Positions 8,575 to 17,417 of a stretch of DNA of 64,000 nucleotides are shown here, piece after piece; the stretch's first letter is position 1; each line of letters starts with the position of its first letter. The position numbers were made by a program, and so were the translations under genes. The DNA lies in NCBI RefSeq assembly GCF_900112365.1, contig NZ_FOLQ01000018.1, forward strand, positions 62,001 through 126,000, given 5' to 3'. The notes under the pieces were generated by a model, which saw nothing but the letters and a program-made list of their open reading frames with translations, ran no database searches and had not been told where the DNA came from. The DNA is from Spirosoma endophyticum (GTDB taxonomy: Bacteria > Bacteroidota > Bacteroidia > Cytophagales > Spirosomataceae).

Positions 8575-11500
8575 ATGCCACTCACACGTTCCAGGCTACT
8601 CCTTATTCTATTTGTTTTCAACTCGCTGCTCACGCAGGCACAGTCTGACAGAAACGACCCCGATCCGACTCGCTGGATTAACTATGCGCAGACATACTAC
8701 AAAATTCCGATTGCGCAAAATGGTCTTTACCGCATCACAACAACTGATTTCCAACAGGCAGGAATACCCATCACTCAGATCGATCCAACGACCGTGCAGT
8801 TATTTCATCGGGGCGTTGAACAGGCCGTTTATCTGGAAGGCGAAATCGATCATCAATTCGACTCCACTGACTTTCTGGAGTTCTACGGTCGGGGAAACGA
8901 CGGCGCGCAGGATTCGTTGTTGTACAAACCGCACACGGCTCAACCTCATACGTATTACAGTCTGTTCAATGACACGACAGCCTATTTCCTGACATGGCGA
9001 CTCGATGGAAAAGCAGGTAAGCGTATGAAAACGTATACTGATACGGCCTATGCCAACCTGACTCCGGAAACGTATCATTGGGCCGAGGAAGTACGCTTGT
9101 TTACGGATACGTACCCCGGTTGGGCCGCGGGCATTCCACCCAAAATTGAATACAGCTACTACGAAGTGGGCGAAGGCTATACAGGTTTGGTGCAGCAGAA
9201 AGACAAGCCTTATGCTAACGTTTTTCAACTCACGGACCCTGTCACAATCGGCCCCAAGCCGCAAGTGGACGTGCTGCTGGTGGGTCGTGAGTTCACCAAC
9301 CATCGGGTCGAGTGTCTGGCTGGCCCAACAACCAGTTCCCAGCGACTGTTGGATACGGTCAGGTTTTCAGATTATGACAACGCGCATATCCGTCAGGATG
9401 CCAATTGGCAGGATATTGGAAAGGACAATAAACTCGTGATCTCAACTATATCGCGGGGCGACTCCACTACGCCCGACCCCTATTCAGTGTCCTATATCCG
9501 GCTGCGGTATCCTCAGAAAATCACCAATGATGGGCAACCCATGCGCCAGTTTCGGCTCCTACCAAACGCCTTGGACCGATCGCTGGTGGACGTAGCAGAC
9601 GTGTTGCCCAACACACGTTTCTGGGATATTTCAGACTCAAACGCCCCCATCCGAATCGGCATCACAACTCCAACAGCAAAATCAGCAAGGCTTGTTGTGC
9701 AGGGAACCGATACGGCACGGTGTATCCTAAGCGCGAGCCAGTTCAAAATAGTGCCGGGCATTCATCCCATAGCGTTTACAGACTGGACGAGCCGAAAGCC
9801 AACGTATCTGATTATCAGCCATGCCGATTTAATGAAACCCGCCCATGGCACAACGAATGCCGTTCGGGGGTATGCTACGTATCGGGCGTCGGCAGTCGGT
9901 GGTTCCTATGATACATTGACGGTTTCGATGCAGCAACTGATCGACCAGTATAGTTACGGTGAGCGAAATCCATTAGCCATACGTCGGTTTGCCCGACAAA
10001 TGCGCCAGCAAGGCAAGGGTTCCTTGCAATACTTGCTCCTCATTGGTCGGGGGCGCAGCACGCCCGGTATTCGGCGTGACTCGAATCAGGCCACGCTGGA
10101 CAGGGTCATGACCGGCGGTTTTCCTGGCTCTGACATCGTATTTACGGAAGGGCTGGACGACAATGAACCAAATGTACCGGCGATTCCAACCGGACGTATC
10201 AATGCGGAAACCCCTCAGGAGGTTATCAATTACCTGAACAAAGTAAAAGAATACGAACGCCCAACCGCCGACCTGAGCTGGCGCAAAACTCTACTGCACT
10301 TGAGCGGGGGCGAAACGCCGTACGAAGCCAGTCTATTTCGGCACCTGCTCGACTCATACCGGGATCAGGCCATACAGCCATTCCTGGGGGCACGGGTAAC
10401 GACCATTTCTAAAGAAACCGATACGCTGGTCGAGCAGGTTAACGTAGCAAAACCAGTCAATGCGGGCGTTGGTCTGCTGACATTTTTCGGCCACTCAGGC
10501 CTGGACGTAACGGATCTGGACATTGGCTTTTGCTCCAATGACGCGCTGGGCTATGCCAATAAAGGCAAGTACCCGCTGCTACTCATCAACGGCTGCGCCA
10601 TTGGTAATTTCTTCTACGGTCGCCCAACGCTCACGACGGACTGGGTACTTGCCCCAGATCGGGGTGCTATTGCGGCCATTGCCCAAAGCCATCTGGGCTA
10701 TACGGATGTGCTGGATCAGTACAGTCTTACGTTTTATGCCCTCCTGACCGACAGTACGCAGCTTTATAAATCCATAGGACAGCTTCAGCAGGAAACGATC
10801 CGGCGAGTACTACGTCAATCACCCGATGGCCGGGCGTTGGCCAACTGTCAACAAATGGTTTTGCAGGGCGATCCGGCTATACATGTATTTCCGTTCAAAA
10901 CACCCGACTACGTACTGACGGCCGGTGGGCTTAGTGTACAGGCCAGCAACCAACAACCCTTAACTACACTGAGCGATTCAATTCAGATTCGGGCGATTGT
11001 CCAGAATATCGGGCAATATTGGTCGGGGCAACTGCCGGTTCGCGTTCGCCGGTCCGTCAACGGGCAGAAGTCAGCTGTGTTCAATACGAGCCTGCCGCAC
11101 GCCATCGCTAACCTCGATACACTGACGTTGACCTTCCCGAACGAAGGAAATAGTGAGGGCCAAAATCAGTTTGAGGTAACGATCAACCCCATCGATTCGC
11201 CTGCGACACGTCGTGAAACCAATCACGACAATAACGTAGCAACAGTTGACGTAACGCTTGCCGGGCAAAAGCCCGTACTGATTTATCCGGCTCCCGGCAG
11301 TGTGATCAAAACGACTACGGTTCGATTAATGGCTCTGTACCTTGGCAACGGGTTACACACGTTTGATCTTGACCTCGATAGTACATCTCATTTTGATAGC
11401 CCTTTTAGGGTTTCGCAACGTATCACGGCCACAAACACAATTAGTTATCCAACGACTTTACCTGACCTTTCCAATAAGATCTATTATTGGCGTGTCCGGC

Positions 11501-12600
11501 TGGCTGACAAAGCTAACGATCCTGACTCATGGTCAACGGGTACGTTTATTTATGCGCCGAACAACACCGTCACAGGTTTACCCGAAGGTCAGATTCGACT
11601 GGCAACTCCCTTACCTACGGATAGTCAACAGGGTGATATTGTTAACCTTCCGATTGAGTTCACGAATCTAAGTCCGTACCCATTTCTGGATTCTCTGGTT
11701 GTCCAGCAAACGATTTACTCGGCGGGTCTGGTTAATCCGCAAACAACACGTTGGCACGTGAAGGCCCCAACGGGCAGTGATACGTTGCGATTTACGACCC
11801 GTATTGCCACCGAGAAATGGCCCGGCATTAACCGACTCGTGCTAACGGTTAATCCACGGGTTCAACCCGAATATTCATTCCTCAACAATACCCTTGACCT
11901 GCTGATTCCGGTGCAGCCTGATACATTCGCGCCGTTGCTCGAAGTGGCTTTCGACGGTGCTCGCATTACCGACGGTTCGACTGTTTCGGCGAAACCACTC
12001 ATTGATATTGTTGTTGCGGATGAGAACCGTACCCTTATCCGGCGCGATACAGCAGGGCTGAATCTGTATCTCCAGCGACCCGGCAAGAATACCATTTTTG
12101 AGCGATTAAGCTGGCGAACTGCCAAAATTCAGCCAGTGGGAGCCGATAATGTATTTCGACTGCGCTATCCGTCGGCAATGTTACCAGAAGGCTCATACCA
12201 GTTGTTAGTAACTGCCCGCGACGCTGTTGGTAACGAGGCTGTACCGTATAAGGTCAGTTTTCGCGTGCTGAACGAACGGAAGCTAACAGACCTGACGGTT
12301 TACCCGAATCCGTTCCGCGATAACGTATTGTTTTCCTTTCAGTTAACGGGCAATCAAGCACCCAGCACGCTGACACTCACCCTTACGGACCTGAGCGGGC
12401 ACGTAGTACATCAGCTACATCAGTCGGGACGCATTGGTCTGAATGAGTGGCAATGGAATGGCCGAACGGAGGGTGGCGATGCACTTCCAGCCGGAATTTA
12501 CATCTACAAACTTACACTTAGTGACGCAGACGGCACCGCCTGGCCCGTCGCTAATAGTTTGCGAGGTGAGCTCAACGGCCGCATTCTTTTAATCCGCTGA
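8575..12600 (+). CDS. C25 (gingipain-type) peptidase, putative type IX secretion sortase PorU2-like
   Basis: This is a 1341-residue exported protein. A signal peptide (about residues 1-22, ending LLTQAQ) is followed by an N-terminal beta-rich region, then a C25-type catalytic domain with His640 in FFGHSGLD and Cys674 in LINGCAIGNFF, the expected His-Cys dyad of gingipains and PorU. After it come CARDB/fibronectin-like beta domains and a T9SS type A C-terminal sorting domain starting at about Tyr1243 (YPNPFRDN). PorU cleaves sorting domains and attaches cargo to anionic LPS at the cell surface; PorU2-like paralogues are less well defined. Having a sorting domain itself suggests it is a T9SS substrate. 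Its stop codon overlaps the start of an acyltransferase gene. Family assignment is strong; sortase role is inference. Confidence 0.85.
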   Translation: MPLTRSRLLLILFVFNSLLTQAQSDRNDPDPTRWINYAQTYYKIPIAQNGLYRITTTDFQQAGIPITQIDPTTVQLFHRGVEQAVYLEGEIDHQFDSTDFLEFYGRGNDGAQDSLLYKPHTAQPHTYYSLFNDTTAYFLTWRLDGKAGKRMKTYTDTAYANLTPETYHWAEEVRLFTDTYPGWAAGIPPKIEYSYYEVGEGYTGLVQQKDKPYANVFQLTDPVTIGPKPQVDVLLVGREFTNHRVECLAGPTTSSQRLLDTVRFSDYDNAHIRQDANWQDIGKDNKLVISTISRGDSTTPDPYSVSYIRLRYPQKITNDGQPMRQFRLLPNALDRSLVDVADVLPNTRFWDISDSNAPIRIGITTPTAKSARLVVQGTDTARCILSASQFKIVPGIHPIAFTDWTSRKPTYLIISHADLMKPAHGTTNAVRGYATYRASAVGGSYDTLTVSMQQLIDQYSYGERNPLAIRRFARQMRQQGKGSLQYLLLIGRGRSTPGIRRDSNQATLDRVMTGGFPGSDIVFTEGLDDNEPNVPAIPTGRINAETPQEVINYLNKVKEYERPTADLSWRKTLLHLSGGETPYEASLFRHLLDSYRDQAIQPFLGARVTTISKETDTLVEQVNVAKPVNAGVGLLTFFGHSGLDVTDLDIGFCSNDALGYANKGKYPLLLINGCAIGNFFYGRPTLTTDWVLAPDRGAIAAIAQSHLGYTDVLDQYSLTFYALLTDSTQLYKSIGQLQQETIRRVLRQSPDGRALANCQQMVLQGDPAIHVFPFKTPDYVLTAGGLSVQASNQQPLTTLSDSIQIRAIVQNIGQYWSGQLPVRVRRSVNGQKSAVFNTSLPHAIANLDTLTLTFPNEGNSEGQNQFEVTINPIDSPATRRETNHDNNVATVDVTLAGQKPVLIYPAPGSVIKTTTVRLMALYLGNGLHTFDLDLDSTSHFDSPFRVSQRITATNTISYPTTLPDLSNKIYYWRVRLADKANDPDSWSTGTFIYAPNNTVTGLPEGQIRLATPLPTDSQQGDIVNLPIEFTNLSPYPFLDSLVVQQTIYSAGLVNPQTTRWHVKAPTGSDTLRFTTRIATEKWPGINRLVLTVNPRVQPEYSFLNNTLDLLIPVQPDTFAPLLEVAFDGARITDGSTVSAKPLIDIVVADENRTLIRRDTAGLNLYLQRPGKNTIFERLSWRTAKIQPVGADNVFRLRYPSAMLPEGSYQLLVTARDAVGNEAVPYKVSFRVLNERKLTDLTVYPNPFRDNVLFSFQLTGNQAPSTLTLTLTDLSGHVVHQLHQSGRIGLNEWQWNGRTEGGDALPAGIYIYKLTLSDADGTAWPVANSLRGELNGRILLIR

Positions 12601-13694
12601 TGCTGAACAAACATTCATCTTTTTCAATACTATCAGGCAGACTTAAACGAGGGTACTATGTACCCGCCCTAACGGGTGTGCGGGCTGTGGCTGCTTACCT
12701 GGTTTTCCTGCATCACTACAACCCAGCCCCGCCCGATACTTTCGCCAATCGGCTGTTTACCCATGGCTACATTGGTGTATCAGTGTTTTTTGTTCTGAGT
12801 GGCTTTCTTATGTATCATCGCTATGCTGACGATTATTTAGCTCAGACGAGTTGGTCATGGCGGACATATTTACAAAATCGGTTCGCGCGGATTTTTCCAC
12901 TGTATGCATTGATTCTTATTGGCACAGTTAGCGTCAATACCGCCACTGGAAAACCAGTGAGTTGGCCGCTATTTGGCTTGAACGTTACGTTGTTGAGCGG
13001 TTTTTTCAACGAGTATAAATTCAGTGGTATTGCCCAGAGTTGGAGCCTGACTGTTGAGGTCTGTTTTTATCTGTCAGCCCCGCTCCTATTCATCCTGCTC
13101 CGACGCTGGGGCGCCTTCTGGCTGACAATCGGGCTAGTTGGTATTGGGCTACTACTCTGGGCAACCGTCGGCCAACTTGCCTGGCACGGCTCATTTAGCC
13201 CCTTTCCGTTTATGATGTTTTATACCTTTTTCGGCAGGGCCTTTGAGTTTATAGTCGGGATGTGGTTATCTCAAAAATGGCGTCAAAATAGACTTCCCAG
13301 CTCTGGGCACGCTACGTTATGGAGTTTGCTGCTGATCGTTATTTGTGTGTTCTGGCAAGCCAGTGTATCCATGTTCATCGCCAACCCAACCAGTTTATTT
13401 TGGAATGAAGTCGTTGTCTATAACTACGTTCTACCCGTTGGTATTGGCCTGTTTTTAATGGGCTTACTTCGCGAAAACTCCATTATTCATCTCATATTGT
13501 CGCAACCCATTTTTCAGCATCTAGGCCACAGTTCTTATGCATTTTACCTCATTCACATCGGCGTAATACCCAGCGGATTACGTAAACTTGGCGTAACAAA
13601 TAATTGGTTGCTTTTCGGGCTTCTGGTGTTGATTGCCTATGGCTTATACGTAGTGGTTGAGAAGCCATGCCAACGGTGGTTGCTGCGTAGATAA
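12600..13694 (+). CDS. Acyltransferase family 3 (OafA/YrhL-type) membrane protein
   Basis: The 364-residue protein has about ten hydrophobic segments and the family-3 signatures: ALTGVRAVAAYLVFLHHYN near residues 24-42, GYIGVSVFFVLSGFLMYHRY and RFARIFPLYAL. These inner-membrane enzymes move acetyl or other acyl groups onto extracytoplasmic sugars, often on O-antigen or other surface polysaccharide. The start codon ATG overlaps the stop of the C25 peptidase gene (TGATG), so translation is probably coupled. That context suggests the enzyme modifies a glycan connected with the surface protein pathway, but no substrate can be read from the sequence. Confidence 0.88.
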   Translation: MLNKHSSFSILSGRLKRGYYVPALTGVRAVAAYLVFLHHYNPAPPDTFANRLFTHGYIGVSVFFVLSGFLMYHRYADDYLAQTSWSWRTYLQNRFARIFPLYALILIGTVSVNTATGKPVSWPLFGLNVTLLSGFFNEYKFSGIAQSWSLTVEVCFYLSAPLLFILLRRWGAFWLTIGLVGIGLLLWATVGQLAWHGSFSPFPFMMFYTFFGRAFEFIVGMWLSQKWRQNRLPSSGHATLWSLLLIVICVFWQASVSMFIANPTSLFWNEVVVYNYVLPVGIGLFLMGLLRENSIIHLILSQPIFQHLGHSSYAFYLIHIGVIPSGLRKLGVTNNWLLFGLLVLIAYGLYVVVEKPCQRWLLRR

Positions 13695-13784
13695 TGAAGG
13701 AGGGTTGAACTATTAATTTCTTTTCTCCTATGTTTACCATGCCCAGACCAGGCGGCTGTTTACGAAACTCTTAATACCAAACCA

Positions 13785-14558
13785 ATGAATGAAGTCAAAT
13801 TTAATATCGCAGTTTTAATTGATGGCGATAATGCTCAAGCTAAGTTGATTAAGGAGATAATAGAAGAAGTATCAAAATACGGAAAAGCTACTATACGGAG
13901 AATTTATGGGGATTGGACAACTCCACAAATGAATAGTTGGAAAGATCTGATCAATCAATACTCTATCAGTCCAATACAGAAATTTTCTTACACGACAGGG
14001 AAAAACTCAACCGACAGTTCCCTTATAATTGACGCTATGGATATTTTACATAGCCACAGTGTTGATGGGTATTGCATCGTCTCAAGCGACAGTGACTACA
14101 CGGGCCTCGCCAAGAGAATTAGAGAAGAAGGACTATTTGTAATGGGCATAGGCCGACAGACGACCCCGATAGCCTTTGTGAACTCTTGTGAGGTTTTTAC
14201 TTTTACCGAAAATTTAACCCCGCAACTGGAGATAATCCCCAAAGCAACAGATGTTACACATCCTGAAGAATTGACCTCAAAAGCGCCTGCCAAGCGGTCA
14301 AAAAAACTAGAATCTAAAAAAGATTTTCCGCAGATCGATTTAGGCAATATTGACAAGGCTTTCGAAATTTCCACTAACGAAGACGGAGGAACCTATATTT
14401 CTAAAGTTGGTCTAGCGCTCCGGAAAATTGATCCAAGTTTCGACCCGAGAACGTATGGCGTTAAAACCCTTACCCAACTTTTTGAGAGTTTAGACAAGTA
14501 TGTTGTCATCAAGAATGAAGTAAATGGTCTAAACCATCCCCTGGTAAAGCTAAAATAA
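13785..14558 (+). CDS. NYN domain ribonuclease-like protein with C-terminal LOTUS/OST-HTH domain
   Basis: Residues 1-145 form a NYN (PIN-like) domain: IAVLIDGDNAQ with Asp13 and Asp15, then Asp77, Asp83 and SSDSDYTGLAKRIREEG with Asp102 and Asp104, giving the acidic metal-binding set. A lysine-rich linker (about 165-185) leads to a LOTUS/OST-HTH domain at about 185-257 (KVGLALRKIDPSFDPRTYG and TLTQLFESLDKYV). Proteins of this kind are thought to cut or bind RNA. The gene is visibly more AT-rich than its neighbours and has no partner gene in the same direction, consistent with horizontal acquisition. Target RNA and biological role are unknown; an NYN-LOTUS protein may act in RNA turnover or in defence. 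Confidence 0.85.
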   Translation: MNEVKFNIAVLIDGDNAQAKLIKEIIEEVSKYGKATIRRIYGDWTTPQMNSWKDLINQYSISPIQKFSYTTGKNSTDSSLIIDAMDILHSHSVDGYCIVSSDSDYTGLAKRIREEGLFVMGIGRQTTPIAFVNSCEVFTFTENLTPQLEIIPKATDVTHPEELTSKAPAKRSKKLESKKDFPQIDLGNIDKAFEISTNEDGGTYISKVGLALRKIDPSFDPRTYGVKTLTQLFESLDKYVVIKNEVNGLNHPLVKLK

Positions 14559-14657
14559 GTAGATCTTACATAAATGCTGTTAGGCTAGTGGACGTTTTGA
14601 GACAGCCGTATTTTAACTGAGTGGTAATGCGGAACCCCCTCATCCATCTGGCTTTCC

Positions 14658-15320
14658 CTAATCCCAGCACTCCATAATCAGCAGATCGCCGGTTTGGGCT
14701 TCGATCCGTACGAAGCCATCTTCAGCCGCTTCGTTACTACTGCTCGTTCGGTAGCCGAGTTTTAACGTAGCATCCTCAAGATTATACTTTAGCCCTTCCG
14801 ATGTAAAGCCGGTCACTGTTCCCACGGGGATGAGGGAAATGGGCGTTCCAGCTTCGTACCACTTTTCGAATCGCCCGACGAGTGGGAAAATTTTGGAATG
14901 ATCGTCGATCATAACGATACGTATCTGGTCTTTGTACCGGACAATGTTTGTCATATTCGTCAGGCTGTGATCGGCCCGACGGCCCGTTGCCCACACAATA
15001 TTGACGGCCGGAAAACCGCGCTCAATGAGGTATTCGATACCTTTGTCGAGATCGGTCTTATCCTGATCGGGGGTGTGAACGATGTCCAGCGGATACTGCT
15101 GCGCCCGAATCATGTCGAGGTCAAGATCGCGGTCGAAGTCGCCGAGCAATACGTCGATTTTAATGCCCAGATCGAGCACCCGCCAGATGGCACTGTCGAG
15201 CACGACGACAACCGGGCTCCATTCGAGCAGTTGACCGAGAAGCTCCGGCTGACAGGCTTCGCCATTGGCAATGAGCAGGGCCGGTTCCTGTTTATCGCGG
15301 ACAATATGATGAGATGACAT
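14658..15320 (-). CDS. Thiamine pyrophosphokinase
   Basis: This 220-residue enzyme transfers pyrophosphate from ATP to thiamine, giving thiamine diphosphate (EC 2.7.6.2). The family motifs are present: GDFDR at residues 60-64 (GDFDS is usual), DQDKTDLDKGIEYL at 85-98 and TGRRADHSLTN, with the C-terminal beta domain starting at about residue 145. ATG at 15318-15320 is chosen; a TTG nine bases upstream is in frame but overlaps the promoter. The promoter-like TATCTTTG ends only six bases before this ATG, so the mRNA may be leaderless. No TPP riboswitch fits in the short space. It is divergent from a GT87-type gene. Confidence 0.9.
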   Translation of the reverse strand: MSSHHIVRDKQEPALLIANGEACQPELLGQLLEWSPVVVVLDSAIWRVLDLGIKIDVLLGDFDRDLDLDMIRAQQYPLDIVHTPDQDKTDLDKGIEYLIERGFPAVNIVWATGRRADHSLTNMTNIVRYKDQIRIVMIDDHSKIFPLVGRFEKWYEAGTPISLIPVGTVTGFTSEGLKYNLEDATLKLGYRTSSSNEAAEDGFVRIEAQTGDLLIMECWD

Positions 15321-15321
15321 A

Positions 15322-16602
15322 GTGAGCAAAGATAAATCGGCAAGTCCTGTGAATACTGATTATTTTTGTACCTCTATAACGAATATTTATTCCGTTTTGC
15401 AACGCGTTCTCAGCTTTCTAACACTCCCTCGTTTGGTGGGTTTATACGTAGTTCTTTTCTGTGCGGTGGCGCTCCAGAACTACTTACTGGGGTTTGGCAA
15501 CTACAATAACTACCTGATGTTTGCGCGGCCGTTTCACAATCTGCTGCTCGACAAAAGCATTTACGGCCTGCATCCCGAGCTGTATGACGACAACTACAAA
15601 TACAGCCCGACGTTTGCCTGGCTGATGGGGCCGTTCTACTACTTACCCGTGTTGTTTGGCATGACGATGTGGAACCTGCTTAATACGGTCGTGCTGCTGG
15701 CGGGTGTCTGGTTTTATTTATCCGACGAAAAAGACCCCGCTCAGCAGCGTCGGGTAGCCCTGCTCATCATTATTCTAGAGGCTCTCATCACTGCGCAAAA
15801 CCTGCAAAGCAACAACATGATTGTGGGGTCCATGCTGCTGGGACTTTATTTTCTACGTCGGGAACGGGTCTGGCAGGCGGCTTTTTTCTTCGTGCTTTGC
15901 TTATTTATTAAGTTCTACGGCGTAGCGGCTGCGGGCTTTTTTCTCTTCTACCCAAAAAAGCCTCAGTTCATCCTGGCCATGATCGTGTGGACAGTTCTAT
16001 TCGCCCTTGCCCCCCTGACACTGATTTCGCCCGACCACCTGATGGCCGAGTATGAAGAGTGGTTCCGGTTGGTGGTTGAGGTTAAATTAGGCTTACAGGT
16101 ATCCGTAATGGGTATTGCCGAAGCGTGGTTCGGGATGTCCAAAACCGATGATAACTACCGCATCATCGAAGCCATCGGCGCTACGTTGTTTTTACTGCCG
16201 TTTTTACGATTTAACCTCTGGAAAGACTGGCTGTTCCAACGGCGGATGATCGCGTATTTCTTCCTGTTTATGATTGTCTTCAACAAGATGGCGGAGTCGC
16301 CAACTTACGTAATGGCCGTAACGGGCGTAGCGCTTTGGTGGACAACGCTCTCTGAACCCACCCGGCTAGACCAGATTCTGCTGGCGCTGGTCATTGTATT
16401 TACGTCGCTTTCGCCCACAGATATTTTCCCACAAGTGGTGCAGAAGCAGTTTTTCCAGCCGTATAATATCAAAGCTCTACCGTGTTTGCTGGTGTGGGCG
16501 CGGGTACAGTACCAAATCTGGATGCAACCGTCAAACAGCAACCCGTCCGTTATTGCAGACTCCGCAATGCCTTCTCAATATCAGCCGGATCGTCAACACT
16601 AG
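15322..16602 (+). CDS. GT87-type (DUF2029) polytopic membrane glycosyltransferase
   Basis: The 426-residue reading has about ten membrane segments and resembles the GT87/DUF2029 family of polyprenyl-phosphate-sugar-dependent transferases: a first loop with FGNYNNYLMFARPFHNLL and YDDNYKYSPTFAWLMGPFYY, then repeated hydrophobic helices. It would transfer a sugar from a lipid carrier outside the inner membrane. The start is uncertain: GTG at 15322 gives the longest product, but a promoter-like TATTTTTG at 15361 suggests that a start such as TTG at 15397, just before the first helix, may be used. The 3' end overlaps the convergent kdsB gene by 53 bases. It might serve surface glycan assembly with that cluster; this is inference. 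Confidence 0.75.
   Translation: MSKDKSASPVNTDYFCTSITNIYSVLQRVLSFLTLPRLVGLYVVLFCAVALQNYLLGFGNYNNYLMFARPFHNLLLDKSIYGLHPELYDDNYKYSPTFAWLMGPFYYLPVLFGMTMWNLLNTVVLLAGVWFYLSDEKDPAQQRRVALLIIILEALITAQNLQSNNMIVGSMLLGLYFLRRERVWQAAFFFVLCLFIKFYGVAAAGFFLFYPKKPQFILAMIVWTVLFALAPLTLISPDHLMAEYEEWFRLVVEVKLGLQVSVMGIAEAWFGMSKTDDNYRIIEAIGATLFLLPFLRFNLWKDWLFQRRMIAYFFLFMIVFNKMAESPTYVMAVTGVALWWTTLSEPTRLDQILLALVIVFTSLSPTDIFPQVVQKQFFQPYNIKALPCLLVWARVQYQIWMQPSNSNPSVIADSAMPSQYQPDRQH
15327..15334 (-). promoter_or_regulatory. -7 promoter element TATCTTTG for thiamine pyrophosphokinase
   Basis: The minus strand reads TATCTTTG, an exact match to TAnnTTTG. It ends six bases before the ATG at 15320, so transcription would start at or next to the start codon. 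Confidence 0.6.
15361..15368 (+). promoter_or_regulatory. -7 promoter element TATTTTTG, possible promoter of the GT87-type gene
   Basis: TATTTTTG matches TAnnTTTG. It lies inside the first codons of the longest reading of the downstream gene, so either the real start is further downstream or the match is chance. No -33 TTG was found. Confidence 0.35.
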
Positions 16603-17305
16603 GTGTTTGGTAATTCGTCTCAACAAGTTTGATTCGATAGCCCGCTTCGAGCCAGCGAAGTTGCTCCAGTGATTCCGCCTGTTCGAGCGGAGACGGTGGC
16701 AATTCCGTGATTTTCCCAAGGATATCCGCGCGATACGCATAAAGACCAACATGACGATGGTAAGCATGGTGCTTGTGCCACTCGGCAGGGTCTACGCGCC
16801 ACAAATAGGGGATGGGTGAACGGCTGAAATACAGGGCTTCATTCCGCTCATTGACCGTAATTTTAGCTTCCTTGGGATCGTGCAACAGCTCCGCCGAATC
16901 GACGGACGTCATCTGCGTAGCCAGTTCAACGGTTCCGTCCAGGATAGCCGCCAGTTCATCAATTTGCGCAGGATCGAGGAAGGGCTCATCACCCTGAATA
17001 TTAATTACATAATTCGATGAGTCGTCGTCTATTTCGCCATCTTCCACCAACCGATAGTATGCCTCCCAACAGCGATCAGTCCCACTGGGGTGGTCAGTAC
17101 GTGTCATGATGGCTTCTCCACCCAATTGCCGAACAGCCTCAGCAATACGGTCATCGTCCGTAGCTACCACTATTTTCGACAGTGATGTTGCCTGATTCGC
17201 CTGCTCCAGAACCCGCTGAATCATGGACTTACCGCCAATATCGGCCAGTGGTTTGCCCGGAAAACGCGTTGATCCGTAGCGGGCAGGAATTATTCCGATA
17301 ATCAT
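16550..17305 (-). CDS. kdsB: 3-deoxy-manno-octulosonate cytidylyltransferase
   Basis: This 251-residue enzyme activates Kdo (or 8-amino-Kdo) with CTP to CMP-Kdo in the cytoplasm. Motifs: IIPARYGSTRFPGKPLADI at the N terminus, VVATDDDRI, MTRTDHPSGTDR, NIQGDEPF and PSPLEQAESLEQLRWLE, all typical of KdsB. The ATG at 17303-17305 is chosen because the protein then begins MIIGIIPARYGS; an upstream extension is not supported. It is the last gene of the kdnA-kdnB-lspA-kdsA-kdsC-like-kdsB row, separated from the previous gene by a 112-base spacer with a repeat. In Shewanella the KdsB partner of KdnAB prefers Kdo8N; whether that holds here is unknown. Confidence 0.95.
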   Translation of the reverse strand: MIIGIIPARYGSTRFPGKPLADIGGKSMIQRVLEQANQATSLSKIVVATDDDRIAEAVRQLGGEAIMTRTDHPSGTDRCWEAYYRLVEDGEIDDDSSNYVINIQGDEPFLDPAQIDELAAILDGTVELATQMTSVDSAELLHDPKEAKITVNERNEALYFSRSPIPYLWRVDPAEWHKHHAYHRHVGLYAYRADILGKITELPPSPLEQAESLEQLRWLEAGYRIKLVETNYQTPSVDDPADIEKALRSLQ

Positions 17306-17318
17306 GATTAAAAAAAAA

Positions 17319-17404
17319 TTAACACAGAGATGCACAGAGAAAAACGGAGATTCACAGAGTTTTTTTTATATTTTCTCTGTGTTTCTCTCCTTATCTCTGT
17401 GTTA
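17319..17404. repeat. Imperfect inverted repeat of CACAGAG units
   Basis: TAACACAGAGAT at the left end is matched by ATCTCTGTGTTA at the right end, with further CACAGAG and CTCTGTG copies inside and a T-rich centre. It fills the spacer between kdsB and the kdsC-like gene. Similar CACAGAG/CTCTGTG words recur at 26521-26581. Confidence 0.65.
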
Positions 17405-17417
17405 GCCATCAGTTGAT

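Noticed and set aside
14559-14657. Possible riboswitch near thiamine pyrophosphokinase
   Set aside because: The sequence lies downstream of the gene, and the real upstream spacer is too short for a TPP riboswitch.
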